Positions 33,710 to 42,696 are shown, counted from the stretch's first letter. The stretch: 64,000 nt of DNA from Xylophilus sp. GOD-11R (GCF_033546935.1 NZ_CP137854.1:744001-808000), one strand, 5' to 3'. A program made the numbers and translations. Notes: generated from the letters alone by a model not told the origin.

Positions 33710-34926
33710 AAACCCCCTCCCCGGAGGACGGCCGGCCCGGCATCGCCCTGCTGGTGCCCGACATGCCCTCGCCCAAGGCGCTGATGCCCTGGCTGCAGCG
33801 CATGCACGAGGCGCGCCACTATTCGAATTTCGGGCCCCTGGTCTGCGAGCTGGAAAAGCGCCTGGCCGCGCGTTTCGTCGGCCACGGACGCGGCCGGCCG
33901 GCGGTGACGACGGTGTCCAGCGCCACGACGGGGCTGGAGCTGGTGCTGCAGGCGCTCGACCTGCCGCCGGGCTCGCGGGTGCTGGTGCCGGCACTGACCT
34001 TCGTGGCCACCGCCACGGCGGTGCTGCGCGCCGGCCACGTGCCGGTGCTGTGCGATGTCGATGCCGACAGCTGGCTGCTCACGCCCGAGATCGCCCGACG
34101 CGCCTGCGCCGATGTCGAGGTGCGGGCGGTGATGCCGGTGGCGGCCTTCGGTGCGCCGCACGACGCCCGCGCCTGGGATGCCTTCAGCCGCGCGACCGGG
34201 TTGCCGGTCGTGATCGACGCGGCGGCGGCCTTTGGCGGCCAGTGGCTGCACGACACGGCGCTGACCCTGGTGTTCAGCCTGCACACGACCAAGTCGCTGC
34301 CGGCCGGCGAGGGCGGGCTGGTGGTGTCGCACGACGACGCGCTGGTGGCGCGCGTGCGGCAGTTGTCGAACTTCGGCATCAACCTGCAGGCGCGCCGCAA
34401 GGTGCCGGTGGGCGCGCTGGCCGAGGCGGGCACCAATGCCAAGATGAGCGAATTCCACGCGGCGGTCGGCCTGGCCTCGCTGGAGAGGTGGGACGAGCGC
34501 GCCGCGCTGCGCCGCGACACTTTCGCGCGTTACGCCGGCGTGCTGGAGGCGGCCGCGCCCGGCCGCTTGCGCTGGCAGCGGCTGGCCGGCGGTGAGCCGG
34601 TGGCCGCACCGGTGGGCATGTGCCTGCGCCTGCCCGGTGCCACCGCGCGGTCGCGCTTCGAGAAGCTCTGCCACGACGACGGCGTGGGCACCCGGCGCTG
34701 GTACCAGCCGCTGCTGACCCAGATGACCGCGCTGCAGCCGCTGTGCGAGGCCATGGATTGCCCGCAGGCGCAGGCGATCGCGCAGGACCTGGTCGGCGTG
34801 CCCTTCTTCCTGGGCCTCAGCCCTGCCGATCAGGACCGGGTGGCGGCATTGCTGTCCGCGGCGCTCGTCGATCGTAGACACGCCCCTCGGCCCGAAGTCC
34901 GGCATGGGTCAGCGTTGGTGTCCTGA
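33694..34926 (+). CDS. DegT/DnrJ/EryC1-family sugar aminotransferase
   Basis: A 410-aa PLP enzyme of the sugar-nucleotide aminotransferase type. The signature ISNFGINL-like block is RQLSNFGINLQARRK. The Schiff-base Lys is Lys200 in SLHTTKSLPAGEGG, and VIDAAAAFGGQWL and TNAKMSEFHAAVGLASLERW are family blocks. It would convert a keto-sugar nucleotide to the amino sugar. No dehydratase or nucleotidyltransferase gene for the precursor is in the window, so that step must be supplied elsewhere. Its 3' end overlaps the opposing gene by 110 bp. Confidence 0.88.
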   Translation: MRAELKTPSPEDGRPGIALLVPDMPSPKALMPWLQRMHEARHYSNFGPLVCELEKRLAARFVGHGRGRPAVTTVSSATTGLELVLQALDLPPGSRVLVPALTFVATATAVLRAGHVPVLCDVDADSWLLTPEIARRACADVEVRAVMPVAAFGAPHDARAWDAFSRATGLPVVIDAAAAFGGQWLHDTALTLVFSLHTTKSLPAGEGGLVVSHDDALVARVRQLSNFGINLQARRKVPVGALAEAGTNAKMSEFHAAVGLASLERWDERAALRRDTFARYAGVLEAAAPGRLRWQRLAGGEPVAAPVGMCLRLPGATARSRFEKLCHDDGVGTRRWYQPLLTQMTALQPLCEAMDCPQAQAIAQDLVGVPFFLGLSPADQDRVAALLSAALVDRRHAPRPEVRHGSALVS

Positions 34927-35515
34927 GGTCGGACTCTAGGGTCTGGAAAGCCCGGATCTGGTTCCAGTCGCCGATCTGCCGTGACGCGGCGATGCGCACG
35001 CCGGAGCCGAAGGTATTGAAGTCGCCGATGCGGGTGTGCTGGTCGACGAAGCATTGCGCGCCGAAATAGTTGTGCTCGCCGATGCGGCAGTCGTAGCCGA
35101 TGAAGGTGCCGGCCCGCAGGATGGTGTCGGCACCGATGCTGCAGCCGTGCTGCAGGGTGGCGCCTTCGAGCACCAGGGTGTGCGGCCCGATCCGCGCGCT
35201 GGCGGCGACGTGCGCCTTCGGGCTCACGAAGGAGGCGAGCGAAAAACCCAGCGCGGTGGCCGCATCGCAGACCTGCGCGCGTGCGAGGTTGTTGCGGCCG
35301 TGTTCCAGCGCGACGTAGATGTCGTGCGATGCCGGGTCGAGCGACGTGGCGATGTCTTCGAAGGCCCGCACCGGCACCGCGCCGATGCGCTCGGCCGCGA
35401 GGAAGCGGCGGTGCACGGTGAAGGCCACCGGTGGCCGGCCGGCGTCTTCGGCGAAATAACGCGCCATCCACACCGCGAACTCGCTGTTGCCGAACACCAC
35501 CAGCGGCCTATCCAT
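34817..35515 (-). CDS. PglD/NeuD-like left-handed beta-helix acyltransferase (first copy)
   Basis: A 232-aa protein from ATG 35515. The N-terminal ~85 residues form a small Rossmann-like domain (LVVFGNSEFAVWMARYFAED). From about residue 95, hexapeptide repeats form a beta helix (KAHVAASARIGPHTLVLEGA, then IGYDCRIGEHNYFGAQCF), as in sugar N-acetyltransferases that bind acyl-CoA or acyl-ACP. The C-terminus is short of repeats and runs into the aminotransferase gene on the other strand. It overlaps the Rieske gene by 8 bp. Substrate inferred to be the amino sugar. Confidence 0.75.
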   Translation of the reverse strand: MDRPLVVFGNSEFAVWMARYFAEDAGRPPVAFTVHRRFLAAERIGAVPVRAFEDIATSLDPASHDIYVALEHGRNNLARAQVCDAATALGFSLASFVSPKAHVAASARIGPHTLVLEGATLQHGCSIGADTILRAGTFIGYDCRIGEHNYFGAQCFVDQHTRIGDFNTFGSGVRIAASRQIGDWNQIRAFQTLESDLRTPTLTHAGLRAEGRVYDRRAPRTAMPPPGPDRQG

Positions 35516-36659
35516 GGGCGGACTCCGGTGCCTGCATCGCGTGCATGTAGGCTTTTTCGAAGGACAGGATCTTGTCCTCGCGCTGGCCAAAGAAGGAGGG
35601 CGTGGCGACCGAGCGGATCACCCCCTGCGCCACCTCCACCGCCGCCAGGTCTTCCTGGAAGATCAGCATGGAGCCCAGTGCCAGCCGGTAGAGCAGTTCG
35701 GGCTGCACGGCGCTCGAAGCACCGCCCGCGCCGCGCGCCGGCACCATCCGGTAGTGCGACACGCAGTGGCCGCTGTCGACCGGGCTGTAGCGCACGATGT
35801 TGTACCAATAGCCCTGCACCGACGTGATGATCACATTGGGGTAGAGGAACAGGTGCAGGTAGTGGTCGAAGGCGTGGGCGCGGCTCGGGAAGTGCTCGGC
35901 CCACAGGGCTTCGTTGCGCGCCACGGAGGCCGCATCCATGGTCACTTCCAGGTGGGCGTGGCGGCGCGAATAGTCGGCCGGGAACGCATCGCCCTCGGTG
36001 TCGGCATCGAACGGGTGGAACGTCCACCGGTTGCTCACATAGCCGGTGGTGTCGAGCGAGGACTTCGGATGCACGAACTGCGCGTGGATGTCGTCGAAGG
36101 CGTTGTGGACGATCCATTTCCAGTTGGAGGCGCTGGGCAGCGCGCATTCGAAATGCACGTCGTCCATGGCCCGGCCGATGTCCTGCAGCATCGGCAGCCA
36201 GTCGCCCATCTGCGACTCGAAACTGCCGGTGGGCTCGATCGCCACGAACACCAGGTTGCCGCAGGCCGCCAGCGCGAATTGCTTGAGGCCGAGCTCGCGT
36301 CGTTCGGCCGGCGCGATCGGATAGAAGGCCGCGTTGTGCGGTATGCCGATCAACTCGCCCTCGCGGCCGTAGACCCAGCCGTGGTACTGGCAGAACAGCG
36401 CGCGGTTGCCCCGGGGCTCGCTTTGCAGCGGCACCTTGCGGTGCGAGCAGACGTTGTGGAAGGCGCGCAACTCGCCCTTCATGTTCTGCACCACCACCGG
36501 CACGCCGCCGACGTCCTGCGCCACGAAATCGTCGGGCTCCATCAGGTCCGAGCGCAGGCAGAAGAACTGCCAGGTGCGGCGGAAGATGCGCGCCTGCTCG
36601 GCCGCATGGATGGCGGGGTCGTGAAAGCAGTGCGGCGGAATGCGCGAGGCCTGCAGCAT
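35508..36659 (-). CDS. Rieske non-heme iron oxygenase (first copy)
   Basis: A 383-aa alpha-subunit-type oxygenase. The Rieske cluster ligands are CSH in NVCSHRKVPL and CxxH in CQYHGWVYGRE. The mononuclear iron site is DDIHAQFVHP (D-x2-H-x4-H). No ferredoxin or reductase gene is adjacent, so electrons must come from elsewhere. Family members hydroxylate or demethylate small molecules. Its place among glycan genes points to oxidation of a sugar or its acyl group (inference). It overlaps the acyltransferase by 8 bp and lies 1 bp from the next Rieske gene. Confidence 0.85.
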   Translation of the reverse strand: MLQASRIPPHCFHDPAIHAAEQARIFRRTWQFFCLRSDLMEPDDFVAQDVGGVPVVVQNMKGELRAFHNVCSHRKVPLQSEPRGNRALFCQYHGWVYGREGELIGIPHNAAFYPIAPAERRELGLKQFALAACGNLVFVAIEPTGSFESQMGDWLPMLQDIGRAMDDVHFECALPSASNWKWIVHNAFDDIHAQFVHPKSSLDTTGYVSNRWTFHPFDADTEGDAFPADYSRRHAHLEVTMDAASVARNEALWAEHFPSRAHAFDHYLHLFLYPNVIITSVQGYWYNIVRYSPVDSGHCVSHYRMVPARGAGGASSAVQPELLYRLALGSMLIFQEDLAAVEVAQGVIRSVATPSFFGQREDKILSFEKAYMHAMQAPESAHG

Positions 36660-36660
36660 C

Positions 36661-37767
36661 TCAACGGCCCGCCGTGCTGCCGGCCGCGTGCAGCCAGGCG
36701 GTGTGGAAATACCGCACCCGGTCTTCGATGCCCTCGCCGAACAGCGCCAGCCGCTCGGCCTGCGCCAGCCCGGCCTGTACCCGCGTGCAGATGGCGCCGT
36801 CCTCGTCGAACACCTGTTTGGTGAAGCCGTGGTTGTCCTCGTAGATCTTCGCGATGATCTTTTCGCCGTACGCGTCCTGCCCCTCGAAGCCGACGCCGAC
36901 GGTGCGTGAATGCACCCGGGTGGTGGTCACGTCCACCGGCTGGAACACCTGCACATGAAAGCTGTAGCCCATGAAGGAGGTGACGGTGAGGTTGGGAAAG
37001 ATGTGGTGGTGCGTGTAGTGCTCGAAGCGCCAGGCCCAGCGGCCGATGCGCGGCTCCATGCTGCGGGCGAAGCGGCGCAGCCAGCCGGGCTCGGCGGCAT
37101 GCTCCATGTACGAATGCAGCGGCTCGACGAAATGGTTGCTCGCCGCCTCGATGCCGCTCTGCATGCCGTCGACCTGCATGAAGGTCTGGTTGTGCACGGC
37201 AGGCACGTGGTAGCCCTCGAGCGAGTTCTCGATCAGCACCTTCCAGTTGGCGGGGACGTCCTCGGAGAACTCGGAGAGGGTCGCGGTCATGCCGGAGGAG
37301 GCCCGCAGCAGGAAGGCATGTTCGCTGCCCAGGTAGTCGGCGAGCGACGGGCCCTCGGCGGCGATGCGTACGAAGACGAACTGGCCGACGGCCTCGCAGG
37401 CGTATTCGTGCAGCCGGTGGGCAGTGGGGTCGGCGACCACGGCGGGGAAGGCCTGCGGCTGCGGAATGCCGACCGGCACGCCTTCGCGGTCGTACACCCA
37501 GCCGTGGTAGGGGCAGCGCACCGGGCGGCGGTGCACGCCGTGGCCGCAGAGCTGCGAATGCCGGTGCGAGCACACGTTGCGAAAGGCTCGCGGCCGGCCT
37601 TCGCGGTCGCGCTGCAGCAGCAGCTCCACGCCCGCCACCGGCACGCCGATGTGCGCGGTGCCATCGAGTTCGTAGAGCATGCCGGCGAAATGCCAGCAGC
37701 GGGCGAACAGGCCCCGCTGTTCGTCCAGGTGCCGGGCGGGGTCGCGGTAGCTGTCGAGGTCGATCAT
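36661..37767 (-). CDS. Rieske non-heme iron oxygenase (second copy)
   Basis: A 368-aa oxygenase from ATG 37767; an in-frame start at 37818 would overlap the previous gene and is less likely. Rieske ligands are in NVCSHRHSQLCG and CPYHGWVYDRE. The iron site reads NSLEGYHVPAVHN (E-x2-H-x4-H), with Glu where the first copy has Asp. The two Rieske proteins share domain order but are clearly diverged, so they probably act on different substrates or positions. It is the gene upstream of the first Rieske oxygenase in the same operon. Confidence 0.85.
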   Translation of the reverse strand: MIDLDSYRDPARHLDEQRGLFARCWHFAGMLYELDGTAHIGVPVAGVELLLQRDREGRPRAFRNVCSHRHSQLCGHGVHRRPVRCPYHGWVYDREGVPVGIPQPQAFPAVVADPTAHRLHEYACEAVGQFVFVRIAAEGPSLADYLGSEHAFLLRASSGMTATLSEFSEDVPANWKVLIENSLEGYHVPAVHNQTFMQVDGMQSGIEAASNHFVEPLHSYMEHAAEPGWLRRFARSMEPRIGRWAWRFEHYTHHHIFPNLTVTSFMGYSFHVQVFQPVDVTTTRVHSRTVGVGFEGQDAYGEKIIAKIYEDNHGFTKQVFDEDGAICTRVQAGLAQAERLALFGEGIEDRVRYFHTAWLHAAGSTAGR

Positions 37768-37790
37768 CGGCGGCTCGTCGAAGGCGATGT

Positions 37791-39005
37791 TCAGTAGAAG
37801 TACAGGCAGGTGTCCCACCGCTCTTCGGTGTGGTGGCGCAGGCCGACACGGTAGTCGGGGCGCACCTCGCGGGCGAAGCGGGCGATGTCGACCAGGTCAC
37901 CGGCGCGGTGATAGGCCGATATCGCCAGCTTGGGCCTGGACGCCGCGATGAGGCCCTGCGCGCCCCGCAGCGCGGCGAGTTCCGCGCCTTCGATGTCCAT
38001 CTTGATGAGCGTGGGTTCGCCGTCGATGACGTCGTCGAGCCGCCGCACTTCGGCCGTGCCCGCGCCGTTGTCGCGCGCGAGCATGCCGGCGTGGCCGCCC
38101 TGGTGCGAGAAGGCCATGGTGCCCGGCGCGTCGCTCACCGCGTAGGGCAGCAGGTGCAGCCGGTCGTGCTCGGGCCGGCCGGCGAACTTGTCCTTGTATT
38201 TCTGCAGCGTCTCGAGATTGAAGCGGTCGGGCTCGACCATCCAGATGCGGTCGAAGCGGCCATCGGTCACGTCGATCAGGGCCGAGGTGGATTCGGCCAG
38301 CGATGCGCCACAGTCGACAAAACGCTCTTGCGTGCCAGGCGACCACAGGCCGGTGCGGAAATAAAGCGTGCAGTAGGGACGCGCGGCGTGCAGCGTCCAT
38401 TCCGGATTGCAGGTGAGCTGCGTCAGCAGCACGCTGTGCAAGGTGAAGCGCGAGTAGTCGTCGACCAGCACGTCGCCCAGCGCCAGGAACTCGTCCGCGC
38501 GCGCGGCGATGGTCCGGCCCCAGTCCTCGATGCGGTGGTCGTTGGATGCCTCGGGCCGCAGCAGGCGCATCGCCTGTTCAAAGTTGAGGTGCGCGATGCC
38601 GTGGTGGCGGGTCAGGGTCTTGAAGTAGCGGCGCGAGTAGTCGTAGCGGCAGGCGCTGACCGCCAGGATGTCTTCGTCGCGTGCGCGCTCGACCAGTTCG
38701 GCGGAGGTGATCGTCGGCAGGCCGGCATAGGCCTCGCCGCGGGCGGCGCGGAAGTCGTCCACCACCGCATCGATGCACGCCCGGCCGGCGAGTTCGTCCA
38801 GCAGGATGGCGGTGAAGGACGAGGCGCCCAGCACCACGATACGGGTGGCCGCGCCGTGGCGGGCGACGATCTCGCGGGCCTGCGCCGGAATGCAGAACAG
38901 CGGGTCCGCCGTGTAGGCGTCGAGGGCGGCGAGCGTGGTGGCGCGCAGGTCGAGGTCGATCTCGCCGGTGCGGTGCAGAAGGGTTTCGAGGGTGATGTCA
39001 GCCAT
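37791..39005 (-). CDS. FkbM-family methyltransferase with an extra N-terminal Rossmann-like domain (first copy)
   Basis: A 404-aa protein. The C-terminal ~190 residues are an FkbM SAM-dependent O-methyltransferase: RFVDCGASLAESTSALID (SAM motif I), VEPDRFN and LIKMDIEGAELAALRGAQGL. The N-terminal ~120 residues (RIVVLGASSFTAILLDELAG) look like a separate nucleotide-binding fold of PglD/NeuD N-domain type. Sugar O-methylation is a common FkbM role. It is followed 23 bp later by the second Rieske gene. Confidence 0.8.
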   Translation of the reverse strand: MADITLETLLHRTGEIDLDLRATTLAALDAYTADPLFCIPAQAREIVARHGAATRIVVLGASSFTAILLDELAGRACIDAVVDDFRAARGEAYAGLPTITSAELVERARDEDILAVSACRYDYSRRYFKTLTRHHGIAHLNFEQAMRLLRPEASNDHRIEDWGRTIAARADEFLALGDVLVDDYSRFTLHSVLLTQLTCNPEWTLHAARPYCTLYFRTGLWSPGTQERFVDCGASLAESTSALIDVTDGRFDRIWMVEPDRFNLETLQKYKDKFAGRPEHDRLHLLPYAVSDAPGTMAFSHQGGHAGMLARDNGAGTAEVRRLDDVIDGEPTLIKMDIEGAELAALRGAQGLIAASRPKLAISAYHRAGDLVDIARFAREVRPDYRVGLRHHTEERWDTCLYFY

Positions 39006-39019
39006 GGGTCTTCCTGCGA

Positions 39020-40183
39020 TCAGCGCGCCGCATCGACCGGCAGCCAGTCGGCGCGGGGCGAGGCGTAGATGATCGAGTCGTAGAAGTAGTTGTAGTGCTG
39101 CCGCATGCGGATGGTGTAGCCCTCGGCGATGTCGTCGATGGTGGAGACCACGTCGAGCAGGTCGTCGGCATAGTGGTAGGAGGCGATCGCCAGGCGCGGC
39201 CTGCTGTTGGCGATGAGCCTTTCGGCGCCGCGCAGCGCACGCGGCTCGTAGCCCTCCACATCCATCTTCACGAACGTGGCGTGCTCGACGAAGTCGTCGA
39301 TGCGGACCGCTTCGATGCTCACGTTGCCCTCGGCCGATACATGGCTGGCCATGGTGCCGGTTTCGGAGAAACGCAGGGTTTCGCGGCGGTCGGACACCGC
39401 GAACTTGTGCGGGTGGAAATCGGGCAGGGCCACGGGCGTGAGTTGCGCCAGCGCCGCATGGTTGGCTTCGTCCGGCTCGAAGGCGTGCAGGCTGGCGTAG
39501 CGGCCGCCGGTGGCGCCGAGCAGCTTCTGGATGACGGTGCCGCGATGGGCGCCGCAGTCCACGAAATGTTCGGCGTTGCCGGGCACGAAGGTCTCGCTCT
39601 GCGCGCCGACGCCGAAGTATTCGTCGCGGCCCCAGAGGTTGACCGGGCGCAGCACGTTGCGGTCGAACTGCAGGCGCAGCAACAGGGCCGCGTAGAGCGT
39701 TTCACGGCTGAAGTCGTCGGCCAGGCGATTGGCCAGGGCGAGCCAGTCGTCGGCCCGGCGCAAGGTGAGCTCGCGCATGGTGCGCACCGTCTGGTAGACG
39801 GCCGGGCCGTCGTACGCGGCCTGCAGGTGGGTGAGCGTGAAAACCGGCACGCCGGCGGCCTCGCCCGCGCGGCGACACATGGCCTGTGGCAGCGGGTACG
39901 AGGTGAAGTCGACGATGGCCGGCCGGCGCAGGCCGCCGGCCCGGGCGATGAAATCGGCGGTCCTGACCACCGGCACGCCCTGGATCTCGGTTTTGGCGGT
40001 GAAATCGTCCACGCACAGCACCACGCGCGCGCCGGCGGCGATCATCAGGCTGAGGTGGAATGAGGCCAGAAAGGATTCCGGGCCGAAGGCGACGATGTCG
40101 CTGTCTTTCAGCACGTCCTGCGTGGTGGGGGCGGGGGAGGCGAAGGCCTCCAGCAGCCGGGGTCGCAGGGAGGTTTCGGTCAT
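39020..40183 (-). CDS. FkbM-family methyltransferase with an extra N-terminal domain (second copy)
   Basis: A 387-aa paralogue of its downstream neighbour. The SAM site is in HFVDCGAHRGTVIQKLLGA, with HAFEPDEANHAAL and FVKMDVEGYEPRALRGAERL after it. The N-terminal domain (SDIVAFGPESFLASFHLSL) again looks Rossmann-like. The shared ends (SRPKLAISAYH versus SRPRLAIASYH) show the pair arose by duplication and then diverged. The 14-bp gap to the next gene indicates one operon. Confidence 0.8.
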   Translation of the reverse strand: MTETSLRPRLLEAFASPAPTTQDVLKDSDIVAFGPESFLASFHLSLMIAAGARVVLCVDDFTAKTEIQGVPVVRTADFIARAGGLRRPAIVDFTSYPLPQAMCRRAGEAAGVPVFTLTHLQAAYDGPAVYQTVRTMRELTLRRADDWLALANRLADDFSRETLYAALLLRLQFDRNVLRPVNLWGRDEYFGVGAQSETFVPGNAEHFVDCGAHRGTVIQKLLGATGGRYASLHAFEPDEANHAALAQLTPVALPDFHPHKFAVSDRRETLRFSETGTMASHVSAEGNVSIEAVRIDDFVEHATFVKMDVEGYEPRALRGAERLIANSRPRLAIASYHYADDLLDVVSTIDDIAEGYTIRMRQHYNYFYDSIIYASPRADWLPVDAAR

Positions 40184-40213
40184 GGTCCGGTGGTCCTGGT
40201 GAGTCTTCTGGGT

Positions 40214-40846
40214 CTAACGGAATTCGAATCGCCGCGCCGGGTTGCCCAGCACGGTGACGCCCGGCGGCACGCGGCCGACGACCACGCTGCCGGCGCCCAC
40301 GGTGGCGCCGTCGCCGACGACCGCGCCCGAGGTGATGACCGAGTTGGGATGCACCGTGACGAAGTCGCCGATGCGGGCGCCGCCGGCAATGGTGCAGTGG
40401 CTGTTGATCTGGCAGAAATCGCCGATGCGCGCGTCGTGGCCGATCACCGCGTATTCCTGGATGCAGCTGAAGTCGCCGATCTGCACGTCCACCGAAATGC
40501 CGGCACGCGGCGCGACGATGCAGCCACGGCCGATGCGCGCATGGCGGGTGACGTGCGCCTGCGGATGCACGACGGTGGCGAAGTCGACCTGGTGGATTTC
40601 GCGCAGCGGCCGGGTGTAGTCGAAACGTGCACGCGGGTCGCCCAGGGCGGCCATGAACACGTCGCCTTCCACCGGCACATAGCTCAGCGGGTCGCCGACG
40701 ATGCCGATGGAGCGCGGCGTGGCGTCGAGCGCGCCGGTACGCGAGTCGAGAAAGCCCTTGGGGCGAAACAGCGGGTTGTCGTCCTCGATATAGGTGAGGA
40801 CTTCGCGGCCGAAGCCGCCGGCGCCCACGATCAGCAGGTTGCGCAT
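40214..40846 (-). CDS. PglD/NeuD-like acyltransferase (second copy)
   Basis: A 210-aa protein from ATG 40846. The N-terminal domain MRNLLIVGAGGFGREVLTYI is the classic PglD/NeuD nucleotide-binding segment. Hexapeptide repeats follow (VVHPQAHVTRHARIGRGCIV, then IGDFCQINSHCTIAGGARIG), ending VPPGVTVLGNPARRFEF. PglD-type enzymes N-acylate UDP-amino sugars. Encoded 12 bp after the ketoreductase, so it may use acyl-ACP made by the upstream genes (inference). The frame runs on upstream without similarity. Confidence 0.85.
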   Translation of the reverse strand: MRNLLIVGAGGFGREVLTYIEDDNPLFRPKGFLDSRTGALDATPRSIGIVGDPLSYVPVEGDVFMAALGDPRARFDYTRPLREIHQVDFATVVHPQAHVTRHARIGRGCIVAPRAGISVDVQIGDFSCIQEYAVIGHDARIGDFCQINSHCTIAGGARIGDFVTVHPNSVITSGAVVGDGATVGAGSVVVGRVPPGVTVLGNPARRFEFR

Positions 40847-40857
40847 CGCGGCGGGGC

Positions 40858-41622
40858 TCAGGTCACGGTGAGGCCGCCGTCCATCACGAGCGTGGTGCCG
40901 GTGATCCAGCGGCTGGCGTCGGACAGAAAGAACACCGCAGCGTTGGCCACGTCTTCCGGCCGGCCGAAGCCCAGCGGATGGTTGGCCTCCTGGCGCGCCA
41001 TGGAGTCTTCGCCGGCGGTCTGCATGGCGAGCTCGAACAGCGGCGTGACGACCAGCGAGGGCGACAGGCAGTTCGCGCGAATCTTGCGTTTGGCGACTTC
41101 CATCGCCAGGCAGCGGGTGGCGGCGATCAGCGCGGCCTTGCTGGCCGAATAGGCGCCGACGCCCGGCACGCCGATGTGCGCGGCGATGGAGGAAATGAAC
41201 AGGATCGAGCCGCCGGCGGCCACCAGGTTGCGGCGCAGGATGGCCTGGGTCAGCAGCAGCGGGCCTTCGACGTTGATCGACTGCACTTCGCGCAGGTGCG
41301 CCAGGGTCATCTGGCGAAACGGCGAAAGGCGCGAGATGCCGGCTGCGTGCACCACGCCGTCGAGCGGCGCGGTGACGGCGGCGGCGGCGGCGGTCACGCC
41401 TTCGGGCTGGGTCAGGTCGGCCTGGCACACGGCGTGCGCGGCGGGCGAGGCGGCGCGCAGGCGCTCCAGGGTTTCGTCGAGCCGGGCGGCGTCGCGGCCC
41501 AGGGCCAGCACTTCAGCGCCCATGGACGCCACGCCCAGCGCGATGGCCTGGCCGATGCCGGAGCTGGCACCGGTCACCAGCACGCGTTTGCCTTCGAGGG
41601 TGAACGGGTTGGCGATGGCCAT
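40858..41622 (-). CDS. FabG-like ketoreductase (SDR)
   Basis: A 254-aa classical SDR with TGASSGIG near residue 20, VHAAG (in place of the usual NNAG), Ser in LFISSIAAHIG and the active site YSASK. It ends TGTTLVMDGGLTVT, as in 3-oxoacyl-ACP reductases. It lies 4 bp after a ketoacyl synthase III gene and a separate acyl carrier protein gene, so reduction of a 3-oxoacyl-ACP to a 3-hydroxyacyl-ACP is the likely role (inference). Confidence 0.85.
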   Translation of the reverse strand: MAIANPFTLEGKRVLVTGASSGIGQAIALGVASMGAEVLALGRDAARLDETLERLRAASPAAHAVCQADLTQPEGVTAAAAAVTAPLDGVVHAAGISRLSPFRQMTLAHLREVQSINVEGPLLLTQAILRRNLVAAGGSILFISSIAAHIGVPGVGAYSASKAALIAATRCLAMEVAKRKIRANCLSPSLVVTPLFELAMQTAGEDSMARQEANHPLGFGRPEDVANAAVFFLSDASRWITGTTLVMDGGLTVT

Positions 41623-41626
41623 CGCT

Positions 41627-42682
41627 TCAGATCTCCACCAGCGGCAGCATCTTCGCGCCGGCGATGTCGAGGATGGCGCTGGCCCACGACAGGCCGACGC
41701 CGAAACCGCTCATCAGCACCTTGCGGCCACCGCCATGCTGCAGTGCTTCGCGGGCATGCACCGTCATCGTCAGCGGGATCGAGGCCGAGCTGGTGTTGCC
41801 GTAGTCGTAGAGCGTGGTCGGCACTTTTTCCTCCGGCAGGCGCAGCTTCTTGCGGATGGTCTCGTTGATCATCCGGTTGGCCTGGTGAAAGAAGAAATAG
41901 TCGATCTGCTCCGCCTCGGCACCGGCCTTGCCGAGCAGCGCCTGCACCGCCGGCGGAATGCGGGTGATGGAGAAATTGAGGATGGCCGGGCCGTCCAGCA
42001 CGATGTCGACCGCGCGCCGGGTGATGCCTTCGGCGTTGGTGGTTTCCTGCAGGTGCTCCGGCTTGATCGGGTTGCGGTTGCCGCCGGCCGGGCAGTAGAT
42101 GGCCTGGTATCCGGCGCCGTCGCTGAACATGTCGAAATGCATCGGCGGCGCGCTCTCGTCGTATTCCAGCGCGGTGGCCGTGGCCGCGTCGCTGAACAGC
42201 ACCGCGAAACCCTGGTCCTTGGAATTGGGATTGGTCGACTTGTCGCCCACCAGCACCAGCACCTTCTTCAGGCGGCCGGCCGACAGCATGCTGCCCGCCA
42301 CGAACAGGCCGTAGGGATAGCCGGAGCAGCCCAGGTTGATGTCGAAAGCCAGGCAGCTGTGCGGCAGGCCCAGGCGGTCCTGCAGCAGGATGCCGGTGCC
42401 GGGATAGGGATAGTCGGGCGACTGGGTGACCACCAGCAGGGCGTCGATCTCGTCCTTCTGCCAGCCGAGCTCGGCGATCAGGTTTTCCGCGGCGGCCTGC
42501 GCCAGATCCGAAAAACACACCTCGGCCGCCGACTGGCGCCGGTGCGCGATGCCGATGTTGCGCACCAGGCGCTCGCGCTCGGAGCGCTGCTCGGGCGGGC
42601 AGTCGAGGTTGGAGACACTGTGCCGGGGCACGGCGCTGGCAAGGCCGGCGAAGCGGACCTTTTCGAGCAGGGCGTAGGCCAT
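41627..42682 (-). CDS. Beta-ketoacyl-ACP synthase III-like enzyme
   Basis: A 351-aa FabH-like thiolase-fold enzyme from ATG 42682, which follows AAAGGAG. The catalytic triad is visible: Cys119 in DINLGCSGYPYG, His in YFFFHQANRMINETI and Asn in LYDYGNTSSASIP. FabH-type enzymes start or extend acyl chains on ACP. A private copy next to its own ACP points to a dedicated acyl group rather than membrane lipids (inference). The frame extends upstream through the ACP gene without similarity. Confidence 0.9.
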   Translation of the reverse strand: MAYALLEKVRFAGLASAVPRHSVSNLDCPPEQRSERERLVRNIGIAHRRQSAAEVCFSDLAQAAAENLIAELGWQKDEIDALLVVTQSPDYPYPGTGILLQDRLGLPHSCLAFDINLGCSGYPYGLFVAGSMLSAGRLKKVLVLVGDKSTNPNSKDQGFAVLFSDAATATALEYDESAPPMHFDMFSDGAGYQAIYCPAGGNRNPIKPEHLQETTNAEGITRRAVDIVLDGPAILNFSITRIPPAVQALLGKAGAEAEQIDYFFFHQANRMINETIRKKLRLPEEKVPTTLYDYGNTSSASIPLTMTVHAREALQHGGGRKVLMSGFGVGLSWASAILDIAGAKMLPLVEI

Positions 42683-42696
42683 GGCCGCCGCTCCTT

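Noticed and set aside
31463..33994. Minus-strand open frame of ~840 codons covering the OGT gene and part of motA
   Set aside because: It spans two clear genes and has low-complexity composition; it is an antisense shadow.
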